From NCBI GenBank assembly GCA_004298435.1, contig SCSF01000017.1:1-35039 (forward strand): a DNA stretch of 35,039 nt. Reading direction: 5' to 3'. Source of the DNA: Beijerinckiaceae bacterium (lineage in GTDB: Bacteria > Pseudomonadota > Alphaproteobacteria > Rhizobiales > Beijerinckiaceae). Below are positions 26,378 through 33,816 of this stretch, piece by piece. Position numbers and translations under genes: made by a program. Numbering within the stretch: the stretch's first letter is position 1; the number at the start of each line of letters is the position of its first letter. Below the pieces are notes generated by a model, which worked only from the letters and a program-made list of their open reading frames with translations, did no database searches and had not been told where the DNA came from.

Positions 26378-28228
26378 TCAAGCGCCAAGATGCTGACATT
26401 CCTGAGCAGCGGAATATTCTCCATCAGCTCCAGATTTCGACACACGCAACCTCGCGCCCAAGGCACGACGAGAAGTTTGCAAAGAATCGTGATAGTCGTC
26501 TGCTGCGACGCTCAAGCTCTCCGGTGACAAAGCACGTTCCACCGCGACGCTATCCCATTCCTTCATCAATTGCTTCGCCAAAGCGTAGACCACAGCGCGG
26601 CCAACGCGCAGCATGATGGACCGCTCTGCATACTGCTGTACGAGTATGCGCATTGAGTCGATGTCGGCCGCGGATGCATATTCGGACTCTAGCAAAGCCC
26701 GCATTTTCTCAACAGCTGGATATTTCATGTTGATGAAGAGCTGCCCGGTATCAATGTAATACCGCGCGGCTCGCCCCTTCACTCCTTTCTCGTCGATCTC
26801 TGCATCCTCATATAGAGGGATAATTTCAGGCGCGCGTTCCATGTTGGCGAACAGTTCGGCGCGCTTAGCGCCAGTGGGCATCGCCGTGAGATCTGTTGGC
26901 TTGTGGCCTGCCGGTTCGCCAGCCCCGTTTGAGCGTGAGACTCCGGCACCAGGACCGCCAGACTCCGCTCCCGGAGCCTTACCATGATCTGCTAAGAGTG
27001 GTCCGTTCACGATGACACGCGGGCTCGTTCTTTGAACCTGGAGTTCGTTAAGTAGCGTTTGCAGCTCATCACGGATGTCGTCACTCGATGCGCTTTCCGG
27101 CGCGAACGAGCGGATGAGTTCGAGAAGCCAAGGGGGCCGGTGGTCACGGACAATCTCGGCAAAATCCTTCGTCAGAACCTGATCCTGCTCGCCGCCGGCG
27201 TAGCGAAGGAATTGGCGATACCCCTCAGAGATGACGGATGCGTCGTCAGCCAATTCGACGTGCACTGAAATGTGCCGCGCGCCGAACGGTATTCCAAATA
27301 TCGGTGCATTTTGCGTCCATCCGCGCCCCTTGCCGACATCATACATTTCATCGCGATACACGACGGCACACGTGCTCACAGCTGAAGCGATCGCTCCGCT
27401 GATGGAGCGGTTGTGGCCCATCGCCTTGTCGTACGGCGCATCATACAAATAGTGGATTTTGATGCCGCTATCGGTGATGACTGTCTCATATTTCTCAAAA
27501 TGCCGCTCGAGTCGCGCTGGAATCGGCTCAAACGCGCGGTTACCATCGAGTTTGTTCGTACCTTTCTTCAGCACTACGCGGACGCCAGGCGGCAGCCTGT
27601 AGAAGCGGTGATAGAGATATGTTGCAATCCACTGCGTATCTTGCACCGGATCGCCATCATAGGGATCGCGCACGGTGTCTTGGTCGGGACGATTGCCCAG
27701 CAGCATAACCTCCGTCCAATCGGACGACGTGTCGTACCCCTCCAAAACCGCTGTATCTGTCACATCGACAACCTCATGCACTTCACCATCTTCATCTTTG
27801 CGGCGCAGCCGACCGTAAGCCCCCTCACGTTTGCAGAGAATGACTTCCGACACGCGGCCGTTCTTGCAGGAGCGATAACGCATGCCGTGCTGATTGGATG
27901 GAAGAGAGGCAACTTTCGCGCCCATTCCGAAATTGCCGGTGAGACTCTTTTCCTTTCCAATTGACGCCGCGATGTCGCACATGTGGTGCAGCTCCAGCGA
28001 ATTCATACCGGGGCCGGTGTTCCAAATGACAAGCTTGCTCACGCCGTCGCGCTCGTAGGGCCTGATTTCCACGAGCCGGCGATCTTCAGGCGCATGACGC
28101 GCTGCTTCAAGCGCATTCATCGCCAGCTCCCGCAGCATCATTGCCCTCGGGCAACGCTCGATCATGCTTGCGACGAGGAAATCCTGATCGCCAACTTTCA
28201 ACGGTGCAACTGCCGAATGGGAAGTCAT
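26378..28228 (-). CDS. GHKL-type ATPase (HATPase_c_3-like) of an accessory module
   Basis: The 616-residue protein starts with a GHKL ATP-binding domain. The N box is RELAMNALEAA (Glu34, Asn38). The G1 motif reads WNTGPGM (Asn70 where Asp is usual). The lid/G2 motif is SLTGNFGMGAKVASL (Gly101, Gly103). The next part (about residues 170-400) is likely a transducer-like domain, with VVLKKGTNKL and ISVHVELADDASVISEGYRQ. A Gly/Ala/Pro-rich linker (around 430-460) leads to a helical C-terminal region without known motifs. The layout is like MORC, MutL or Hsp90-type ATPases rather than a histidine kinase, as no HisKA is present. AGGGGCGAG before the ATG is a good ribosome site. It follows the 81-aa gene by 18 bp, and both lie in DNA poorer in GC than the core genes. 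The role is unknown; defence or chromatin/DNA-related action are inferences. Confidence 0.72.
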   Translation of the reverse strand: MTSHSAVAPLKVGDQDFLVASMIERCPRAMMLRELAMNALEAARHAPEDRRLVEIRPYERDGVSKLVIWNTGPGMNSLELHHMCDIAASIGKEKSLTGNFGMGAKVASLPSNQHGMRYRSCKNGRVSEVILCKREGAYGRLRRKDEDGEVHEVVDVTDTAVLEGYDTSSDWTEVMLLGNRPDQDTVRDPYDGDPVQDTQWIATYLYHRFYRLPPGVRVVLKKGTNKLDGNRAFEPIPARLERHFEKYETVITDSGIKIHYLYDAPYDKAMGHNRSISGAIASAVSTCAVVYRDEMYDVGKGRGWTQNAPIFGIPFGARHISVHVELADDASVISEGYRQFLRYAGGEQDQVLTKDFAEIVRDHRPPWLLELIRSFAPESASSDDIRDELQTLLNELQVQRTSPRVIVNGPLLADHGKAPGAESGGPGAGVSRSNGAGEPAGHKPTDLTAMPTGAKRAELFANMERAPEIIPLYEDAEIDEKGVKGRAARYYIDTGQLFINMKYPAVEKMRALLESEYASAADIDSMRILVQQYAERSIMLRVGRAVVYALAKQLMKEWDSVAVERALSPESLSVAADDYHDSLQTSRRALGARLRVSKSGADGEYSAAQECQHLGA

Positions 28229-28246
28229 CTCGCCCCTCGCCTCAAT

Positions 28247-28492
28247 TCATAACTTGAAACCGCCAGCTAGCTTTCCCTTGGGAGATTCAAACCGACTTTC
28301 CACCACTGCGACAGCCTCGCGAAGGGCACGGACGACCTTTTTCACCTCTGCATCGTCCCACTCATAAATCTGCCGGTTTGAGAGATTGCCAATCCGAAGG
28401 ATTGCTTCGACCGCTCGATTGGTCCGGCTCTCGGCGAGCTCCCGGAATTTCTGCCGCTTTTCTGATTGATTTGGCTTCACGTTTGCAGTCAC
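28247..28492 (-). CDS. Small charged helical protein paired with the GHKL ATPase
   Basis: The 81-residue product starts with GTG at 28492 (a second GTG at 28480 is possible). It is highly charged, with EKRQKFRELAESRTNRAVEA, then ILRIGNLSNRQIYEWDDAEV and a helix ending VVESRFESPKG. I recall similar short proteins with the R-x-N-R-A-[LV] and IGNLSNR patterns in accessory regions, but they have no assigned function. It is the first gene of a probable two-gene operon with the ATPase, 18 bp apart, behind an AT-rich promoter. A regulator, antitoxin or ATPase partner are all possible. Confidence 0.68.
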   Translation of the reverse strand: MTANVKPNQSEKRQKFRELAESRTNRAVEAILRIGNLSNRQIYEWDDAEVKKVVRALREAVAVVESRFESPKGKLAGGFKL

Positions 28493-28540
28493 CTAGAGGT
28501 TTCAAAAGTAAAATACGCAATTTTAATTTGCCAATACAGT

Positions 28541-28569
28541 TACATATATATCGTAAATTATGGCGTCAA
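28541..28569 (-). promoter_or_regulatory. Probable promoter of the 81-aa/ATPase operon
   Basis: On the minus strand TTGACG (28569-28564) and TATGTA (28546-28541) are separated by 17 bp. They lie in the most AT-rich stretch of the window (28500-28615), about 50 bp before the GTG of the 81-aa gene. Confidence 0.6.
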
Positions 28570-28632
28570 TATTCAGTCAAATATTTTATGACATTTATCA
28601 AAAATATTCGCGATTTTTGCGGCGCGGGCGGC

Positions 28633-28662
28633 TCCGCCGCTCCTAACTCCGCCGCTCCTAAC
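28633..28662. repeat. Tandem duplication of a 15-bp unit
   Basis: TCCGCCGCTCCTAAC occurs twice in direct succession (28633-28647 and 28648-28662), between the AT-rich promoter and the hsp20 terminator. It is a GC-rich patch next to AT-rich DNA and may mark the edge of inserted sequence. Confidence 0.8.
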
Positions 28663-28686
28663 AATGAGAGTGACATTACGCCGGAC

Positions 28687-28714
28687 AAAAAAGGGGGCGC
28701 CACTTGGGCGCCCC
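28687..28714 (-). terminator. Rho-independent terminator of hsp20
   Basis: A perfect 8-bp stem (28694-28701/28707-28714) with a 5-base loop is followed on the minus strand by CTTTTTT (plus-strand A run 28687-28692). It lies 24 bp past the hsp20 stop. Confidence 0.93.
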
Positions 28715-28737
28715 ATGCTAGCGGATAAGAAAATGCC

Positions 28738-29214
28738 TTACGCGGCTTTCGCCTGCGTCACCGCCTCCGGCTTTCCGCTTCCCGCCGTCTCAATCGGAAT
28801 TTGTCGCGGCTTCTGCGCCTCCGGCAGTTCGCGAACAAGGTCAACATGAAGCAGGCCGTTCTCAAGGCTTGCTCCCTGAACCTCTACATAATCGGCGAGT
28901 TGGAACCTGCGCTCGAAAGCGCGTGCGGCGATGCCCCGGTAGAGCACCTCGTTCTTCGATCCGCTCTCACTTTGACTCTCCTTGGAGCCGCGGATCGTCA
29001 AGACGCCTTCCTTCGACTCGATCGAGAGGTCCTTGTCCGAAAATCCCGCGACCGCAACGGTAATGCGGTAGCCGTTTTCGGCTGTGTGCTCGATATTGTA
29101 AGGCGGGTAGCTCGGGGCTGTTTCAAAGCCTGCCGCAGCCTGGTTGACCAGATTGAACAGATGGTCGAAGCCAACGGTCGAGCGATAGAGCGGCGAAAGA
29201 TCCAAATGACGCAT
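28738..29214 (-). CDS. Small heat shock protein Hsp20 (IbpA type)
   Basis: The 158-residue chaperone holds unfolding proteins in the cytosol for later refolding. It starts MRHLDLSPLYRSTVGFDHLF, as IbpA-like proteins of the order do. The alpha-crystallin domain spans about residues 40-130, with YRITVAVAGFSDKDLSI, YRGIAARAFERRFQLADYVE and the signature ENGLLHVDL. The C-terminal tail has the I-x-I type motif (IPI). GGAGGA before the ATG at 29214 fixes the start; an ORF start at 29280 lies in the untranslated leader. A sigma32-type promoter and a thermometer-like hairpin lie upstream and a terminator downstream, so it is a single heat-inducible gene. Confidence 0.95.
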   Translation of the reverse strand: MRHLDLSPLYRSTVGFDHLFNLVNQAAAGFETAPSYPPYNIEHTAENGYRITVAVAGFSDKDLSIESKEGVLTIRGSKESQSESGSKNEVLYRGIAARAFERRFQLADYVEVQGASLENGLLHVDLVRELPEAQKPRQIPIETAGSGKPEAVTQAKAA

Positions 29215-29331
29215 ATCATCCTCCAGAATGAGCGAGTGTGACAGCGTGGGCGAAGCACATCCGGGAATCTGTCCCGCCATGCGTCTCGGTCCTGCGCCAT
29301 CCGTCAGCGCGTCCAGAAGAGGCCCGCGCTA
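29215..29331 (-). promoter_or_regulatory. ROSE-like RNA thermometer in the hsp20 leader
   Basis: The leader is about 117 bases from the predicted transcription start to the ATG. Near its end UCGCU (minus strand 29236-29231 region) precedes the ribosome site, fitting the U[U/C]GCU motif of ROSE elements. UCAUUC (29231-29226) can pair with GGAUGA (29221-29216), which overlaps the GGAGGA ribosome site, with loop UGGA. ROSE elements in rhizobial small heat shock genes block translation at low temperature by this kind of pairing. I did not fold the upstream helices. Confidence 0.68.
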
Positions 29332-29337
29332 AACTTG

Positions 29338-29367
29338 ATGTGGGGATGCTCTTTCTGCCTGCAAGGG
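29338..29367 (-). promoter_or_regulatory. Sigma32 (RpoH)-type promoter of hsp20
   Basis: On the minus strand CCCTTGCA (29367-29360) and CCCCACAT (29345-29338) are separated by 14 bp. This closely fits the RpoH consensus CCCTTGAA-N13-14-CCCCATNT. It lies about 125 bp before the hsp20 ATG. Confidence 0.78.
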
Positions 29368-29437
29368 TGGCCGCGCAGCAAAATTTGCGTCAAACTGGAC
29401 ATCGTTTTCGTCGCCTGAAAACGCTCCAGGGTGCCCC

Positions 29438-30490
29438 TTGAACCTTTATTCGACGCCCGAATCTCCCGTCCCCGGTGCCCCTGTCGTCGCTGCGATTACG
29501 ACAAAGGATGGCGTCGTCCTGCGCATCGCGCGATGGTCTGCGGGATCTGCGAGTCGCGGCACCATCGCCATTTTACCGGGGCGCGCCGAGTTCATCGAAC
29601 GCTACTTCGAGACAGTCGGTGAGCTGCTCGAGCGGCGTTTCGATGTCGTCGTGATGGACTGGCGCGGACAGGGCCTTTCCGAACGTCAATTGCGCGATCA
29701 TCGCAAGGGCCATGTCGACGACTTCGATCTGTATCAGGCCGACCTCACCGCGCTCGCCGAAAGCGTTCTCGAACCATTTTGCCCGAAGCCCTGGTTCGCT
29801 CTCGGCCATTCGATGGGCGGCGCGATTCTCATCGCGCAGGCGCGCGCCGGGCTTTCTCCCTTCTCGCGGATCGTCGTCACGACGCCGATGATCGCTCTGG
29901 CGCATCTGCGCTTCAGAAGACTCACCGCATTCTGCGTGGAATGCCTCGATATTCTGGGCTTCGGCGGCGCCTACGTTCCGGGCGTCAGAAGGAAGCCAGT
30001 CTTTCTGCAATCCTTTTCGCAAACCGCATTGACTTCGGACGAAGCGCGCCATCGCCGCACCGCCGACATCGTGCGCGCAGCACCCGATCTCGCGCTTGGC
30101 GCGCCGACGATCGGCTGGACGAATGCCGCCTTCCGCCTGATGCGGCAGTTCGAGGATGCGGATTATGCGCGCCGCACGCTCACGCCCATACTGGTGATGG
30201 CCGCGGGCGCCGATCGGCTTGTCGATACCTCCGCCATCGAAACCTTCGCGAGCCGTCTCAAGGCGGGCCACTGCATAACCCTGCCCTACGCGCGACATGA
30301 AATCCTGATGGAAAGGGATGCGTTCCGCGCGCAATTCTGGGCTGCCTTCGATGCCTTTATTCCAGGCGTCGATGACCGGCTGGCGCAATCCGTCGCGGCG
30401 GCGATGAATGCGCCAGGGCGCAAGCGCCGCGCGCATTGGCCGTGGCAAAGATTCTCGTCGAAGGATTTTGAGAGACCCGCACCTCCTTAA
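29438..30490 (+). CDS. Alpha/beta hydrolase, lysophospholipase PldB-like
   Basis: The 350-residue protein is a serine hydrolase of the lysophospholipase (Hydrolase_4) type. The N-terminus MNLYSTPESPVPGAPVV fits the start of PldB-like proteins of the order and supports the TTG start, with AGGG six bases upstream. GRAEFIERYFETV, DWRGQGLSERQLRDHRKGHV and the nucleophile elbow GHSMGGA (Ser125) are visible. The acid is likely the Asp in VMAAGADRLVD and the base the His in YARHEILME. The likely reaction is hydrolysis of lysophospholipids or monoacylglycerols. The gene ends 6 bp before the stop of convergent hisN. Confidence 0.88.
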   Translation: MNLYSTPESPVPGAPVVAAITTKDGVVLRIARWSAGSASRGTIAILPGRAEFIERYFETVGELLERRFDVVVMDWRGQGLSERQLRDHRKGHVDDFDLYQADLTALAESVLEPFCPKPWFALGHSMGGAILIAQARAGLSPFSRIVVTTPMIALAHLRFRRLTAFCVECLDILGFGGAYVPGVRRKPVFLQSFSQTALTSDEARHRRTADIVRAAPDLALGAPTIGWTNAAFRLMRQFEDADYARRTLTPILVMAAGADRLVDTSAIETFASRLKAGHCITLPYARHEILMERDAFRAQFWAAFDAFIPGVDDRLAQSVAAAMNAPGRKRRAHWPWQRFSSKDFERPAPP

Positions 30491-30496
30491 GGCTTC

Positions 30497-31294
30497 TCAG
30501 CCGGCCAGCAATTTCACGATCTGCGCATGCAGGTGCGGATCGCCGGCAGCGAGAATATTGCCGCCACGCGCCGCGCTGCCGCCCGTCCAATCCGTTACAA
30601 TGCCGCCAGCGCCCTCAACAATCGGAATCAAGGGCGCAATGTCATAAGTCTGGACGCCCGCCTCCATCACGCAATCGACGTGACCGGCTGCGAGCATGGC
30701 GAAAGCATAACAATCATAGCCATAGCGTGAGAGTCTTACAGCGCCTTCGACGCGTTTGAAGGCTTCCAGTTCGGCTGGCGGATAGAGGAGCGGCGAGGTT
30801 GTCATCAGTGTCGCCTCGGCCAGCTTCTCGCAGGCGCGGGTTTTCAACTTGCGCTCGGTCTGCGCATGATCGCGGCCCGGGCCGCGCCAGCGCGCCATTT
30901 GCCCGTCGCCGGAAAAACATTCGCGCGTGAAGGGCTGCACCAGCATGCCATAGGTCGGATTTCCATTATGGAGCAGGCCGATCAGCGTGCCCCAGGTCGG
31001 CAAGCCGCAAATGAAGCTCTTCGTGCCGTCGATCGGGTCGAGCACCCAGACATATTCGGCGTCCAGCCGCTCATTTCCGAATTCTTCGCCAACGACTCCA
31101 TGGTGTGGAAATGTCTGATTGATTAGATTGCGCATGGCCGATTCCGCCGCGCGGTCCGCCTCCGTCACGGGGTCGAACGCCCCGCCGCGGCTCTTGTCCT
31201 CCGCTCCGAGCGAGGTGCGGAAAAACGGCATCAACGTGCGGGCCGCAACCTCGGCAAGCTCATCGACGAAGGCGGCGAAATCGACTGCGGTCAT
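30497..31294 (-). CDS. hisN: Histidinol-phosphatase HisN (inositol monophosphatase family)
   Basis: The 265-residue enzyme belongs to the inositol monophosphatase fold. The metal sites are Glu70 in VVGEEFGNE, Asp86 and Asp89 in LDPIDGTKSF, and the Asp in YDIAPLIPIVEGAGG. FDPVTEADRAAE near residue 40 and FICGLPTWGTLIGLL are typical of the HisN branch, which dephosphorylates histidinol phosphate in histidine synthesis. A general SuhB-type phosphatase is less likely. The frame is open to 31468, but AAAGGC before the ATG at 31294 and homology mark the start. A suhB-like small RNA lies divergently upstream, the neighbour for which that RNA family is named. Confidence 0.9.
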   Translation of the reverse strand: MTAVDFAAFVDELAEVAARTLMPFFRTSLGAEDKSRGGAFDPVTEADRAAESAMRNLINQTFPHHGVVGEEFGNERLDAEYVWVLDPIDGTKSFICGLPTWGTLIGLLHNGNPTYGMLVQPFTRECFSGDGQMARWRGPGRDHAQTERKLKTRACEKLAEATLMTTSPLLYPPAELEAFKRVEGAVRLSRYGYDCYAFAMLAAGHVDCVMEAGVQTYDIAPLIPIVEGAGGIVTDWTGGSAARGGNILAAGDPHLHAQIVKLLAG

Positions 31295-31520
31295 AAAACG
31301 GCCTTTGATAGCAAAAGGGACAGGCAGGACACAGGTCGCGCACAAGACGGGCGCGAGTCGCGGCGGGCAGAATAACAGAGAGAGGCTGTACCACTGTCGG
31401 AAAAGACGAACGAAGAACATTCCGGAAGGCTTGCCCGGAACAGCTTCACCCACCGTTGTATACAACAACTCGCCTTTGGATTCAGGTGCTTAAGCCAACG
31501 ACTGCGGCCCGCGGACGCAC

Positions 31521-31538
31521 TTGGGTCAAATTGGGTCA
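31521..31538 (+). promoter_or_regulatory. Paired TTGGGTCA direct repeats before the sRNA
   Basis: TTGGGTCA occurs at 31521-31528 and again at 31531-31538, in register at one helical turn. They lie about 45-60 bp upstream of the predicted sRNA start, where an activator or repressor could bind. The -10-like TATTAT is at 31571-31576. Confidence 0.4.
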
Positions 31539-31582
31539 GGAGGACTTGCTCTTTGTGCGGCGCAAGTGCATATTATTGCGGT

Positions 31583-31674
31583 GCGGCAACATTGTTGCTG
31601 CCCGATGCCCTCCTTGGGCGTTTCCTCCCTAGACTTGGGCCGCTTGTGGCAACGCAAGCGGCCTCTTTCATTTT
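31583..31674 (+). ncRNA. suhB/MmgR-like small RNA
   Basis: The segment has the features I recall for the alphaproteobacterial suhB (MmgR) RNA: a GTTGCTGCCCG segment, a small hairpin (31607-31610/31616-31619), the single-stranded GTTTCCTCCCTAGACTTGGG core, and a 9-bp terminator hairpin (31638-31646/31655-31663) followed by a T-rich tail to 31674. The 5' end is estimated from a TATTAT -10 box at 31571-31576. The neighbour is hisN, of the inositol monophosphatase (suhB) family. MmgR of Sinorhizobium limits polyhydroxybutyrate granules and binds Hfq. The function here is inferred from family only. Confidence 0.72.
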
Positions 31675-31810
31675 AAGGCTTAACTTCAAGTGCCTGCGGC
31701 CAGAGCCACCAGGCCCGTTTATCTGTCTGTTTTAGCATTCTTTCTTCACGCGAACTGGAAATCTCTTCGCCCGGAAATTCCCCGCTTCATCCTTCGCATC
31801 AAGACAGTCA

Positions 31811-32767
31811 TTATTCCGCAGCGGCGCGCTCATCATCGCGGCGGGTAGCAATGAGGCCGGCGAGTTGATCGGCGACGTGGCAGAGATCTTCGGCGATCTG
31901 CGCGAAACGCAGCGCCTTTTCCATCGTCCGCTCGTCCATATAGATGCCCCGGTTGACCTCAATCTGCAACGCGTGGAACTGGTTGGCGGTATCGCCATAA
32001 TGTTCCGTGATGAAGCCGCCGGCATAGGGCCTGTTGCGCGTCACATGATAGCCGAGCCGGCGCAATTCATATTCGACCGTATCGACGAAAACCGTCTCGC
32101 AGCTCGTGCCATAGCGGTCGCCGAGGATGAAGTCGGCCTTCATTTTCTGGCCTGAGGTTTGATCGGGCGATGGAACGCTGGAAACCGACGGCATCGAATG
32201 ACAGTCGATCAGCACCGCGAGGCCGAAACGCTGATGCGCCCGGTCGAGCAGCGAACGCAGACTGTGATGATAGGGCTTGTAAAGCTTCTCGATGCGGGCC
32301 AGCGCCTCATCGACCTTGAGCCGTTCGCCATAGATCTCCTGCGACTCGCCGACGATGCGCGCAATCGTGCCAAGCCCGCCGGCGACTCGCACGGAGCGGG
32401 TGTTGGCGAAGACCGGCAGACGGCCGTCGAACATTCGCGGATCGAGCTCGTAGGGCTCCCTGTTCAAATCGAGATAGGCGCGTGGGAAGCGGGCGCGGAG
32501 GAGCGGAGCGCCATGCGCTACGACTCCGGCGAACAATTCATCGACATAGGCATCCTCGGAGCGCCGCAAGGCCGTCGCGTCGAGCTTCGCTGCCGTCAGA
32601 AAACGTCTCGGATAGATAGCGCCTGAGTGCGGCGAGGAAAATACCAGCGGCGAGGCAAGCGCGGATGGTTCGAATACATCGAAGGGCGGGTCGAGTTCGG
32701 GTTCATGTGGTTGCCCGTCGACAAGCACTTTGGCGGCATGTGCATCGATACGGACCCGGCCGGACAT
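31811..32767 (-). CDS. N-formylglutamate amidohydrolase family protein
   Basis: The 318-residue protein fits the N-formylglutamate amidohydrolase family, zinc enzymes that release formate and glutamate from formylglutamate in histidine breakdown. Motifs are VFSSPHSGAIYPRRF, RSEDAYVDELFAG, YLDLNREPYELDPRMFDGR, LIDCHSMPS and HYGDTANQFHALQIEVNRGIYMDE. GAGGAG before the ATG at 32767 supports the start. Other hut genes are absent, and family members may act on other formylated or aspartyl substrates, so I withhold a gene symbol. It is on the opposite strand to cpdR with a 450-bp gap between them. Confidence 0.87.
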   Translation of the reverse strand: MSGRVRIDAHAAKVLVDGQPHEPELDPPFDVFEPSALASPLVFSSPHSGAIYPRRFLTAAKLDATALRRSEDAYVDELFAGVVAHGAPLLRARFPRAYLDLNREPYELDPRMFDGRLPVFANTRSVRVAGGLGTIARIVGESQEIYGERLKVDEALARIEKLYKPYHHSLRSLLDRAHQRFGLAVLIDCHSMPSVSSVPSPDQTSGQKMKADFILGDRYGTSCETVFVDTVEYELRRLGYHVTRNRPYAGGFITEHYGDTANQFHALQIEVNRGIYMDERTMEKALRFAQIAEDLCHVADQLAGLIATRRDDERAAAE

Positions 32768-33160
32768 GAATGCTCCTCTTGCTGCGACTTCCTATCAGGA
32801 TCTCACCTTCGCGCGGTTTTCATATTTGTTCGTGCCCTGCACCCGAACAAGTTGCGCTGTGAATGTCTCCACAAGACGGCATTCCGTCGCTTTATATGCC
32901 CCCGGCGGGGAAGCACCGCGCACCTGCGACAGAGTGTGACAAGAGATGACCTGTCTGTCCACTCTGCGGCGGCTGTCGTTCGGGCAGCCCGGCTGGCCTC
33001 CGGCAGCCAATGGCAAATTCCTGAGACGCCCTATTTAACCAAAGGCGGGGAAACTTCACTCGATTTTTACCCAAATCCGGTTTCATAACGGTCCCGCCGG
33101 AGCGGATACGCAATGGAACGATGCTCGCAACCCGCCGCTTTGGAAATTACAGAGGCGGTC
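32768..33160. other. Divergent intergenic region, amidohydrolase/cpdR
   Basis: About 390 bases without a supported gene. Small frames (32892-33113 minus and 32627-33088 plus) do not look like proteins. It should hold both divergent promoters but no clear box stands out. The structured part lies at its right end (33161-33201). Confidence 0.45.
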
Positions 33161-33201
33161 CGTCCATGACCTTGAACCGGTTCGATCCAAAGTCATGGAC
33201 G
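33161..33201 (+). promoter_or_regulatory. Nested inverted repeat in the cpdR leader
   Basis: A perfect 10-bp arm pair (33161-33170/33192-33201) encloses a separate perfect palindrome GAACCGGTTC (33174-33183). It ends 17 bp before the cpdR ATG, next to the AGAGG ribosome site. It could be a dimeric repressor operator or an mRNA hairpin. Confidence 0.6.
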
Positions 33202-33217
33202 TGATTTAGAGGCCAAA

Positions 33218-33601
33218 ATGAGTGACACCAGTTTTTCCCCAAATCTTCGGATTCTCCTCGCCGAAGACGACAATGACATGCGCCGCTTCCTTGCCAAAGC
33301 GTTGCAGAATGCCGGCTTTTCCGTTGCCTCATTCGACAATGGGCTCTCGGCCTATAACCGGCTCCGCGAGGAGCCGTTTCAACTGCTTCTGACCGATATT
33401 GTGATGCCCGAGATGGACGGCATCGAGCTTGCCCGCCGGGCGACCGATCTCGATCCAGACATCAAGGTGATGTTCATCACCGGCTTCGCCGCCGTCGCGC
33501 TCAACCCTGACAACAATGCGCCGAAGCAGGCGAAAATCCTGTCAAAGCCGTTTCATCTCAAGGACCTCGTCAATGAGGTGCAGCGCCTGCTGGCGGCATG
33601 A
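33218..33601 (+). CDS. cpdR: Single-domain response regulator CpdR
   Basis: The 127-residue protein is a receiver domain only. Asp18 and Asp19 (acidic pair near AEDDND), the phosphorylation site Asp60 (LLTDIVMPEMDG), Thr88 (MFITGFAA) and Lys110 (LSKPFH) are in place. The tail AKILSKPFHLKDLVNEVQRL fits alphaproteobacterial CpdR. CpdR, in its unphosphorylated form, primes ClpXP to degrade cell-cycle regulators, including CtrA by way of PopA/RcdA; phosphorylation comes from the CckA-ChpT relay. No kinase gene is adjacent. AGAGG supports the start. A nested inverted repeat precedes it. Confidence 0.88.
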   Translation: MSDTSFSPNLRILLAEDDNDMRRFLAKALQNAGFSVASFDNGLSAYNRLREEPFQLLLTDIVMPEMDGIELARRATDLDPDIKVMFITGFAAVALNPDNNAPKQAKILSKPFHLKDLVNEVQRLLAA

Positions 33602-33656
33602 GGACGGCTGAAACCGGCGAAGGCGCGGGCGGGGGCGCAAAATTGGCGAAAGCCGC

Positions 33657-33685
33657 TTGCGCAGGCTCAAGCGAGCCGATATAGC
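33657..33685 (+). promoter_or_regulatory. Probable tRNA-Val promoter
   Basis: TTGCGC (33657-33662) and TATAGC (33680-33685) are spaced by 17 bp and would start transcription about 25 bases before the tRNA. Confidence 0.55.
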
Positions 33686-33716
33686 CTGCCCTTCCCTACC
33701 AATCGCGAATGCGATC

Positions 33717-33791
<75 letters not shown>

Positions 33792-33816
33792 TTTTCTCTA
33801 CGGCTGCCTCCCGTTC

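Noticed and set aside
31295..31468. 58-codon N-terminal extension of hisN
   Set aside because: The added residues are not family-like, and a good ribosome site precedes the ATG at 31294.
31553..31735. 60-codon plus-strand frame
   Set aside because: It overlaps the suhB-like RNA and its terminator, and its protein has no features.
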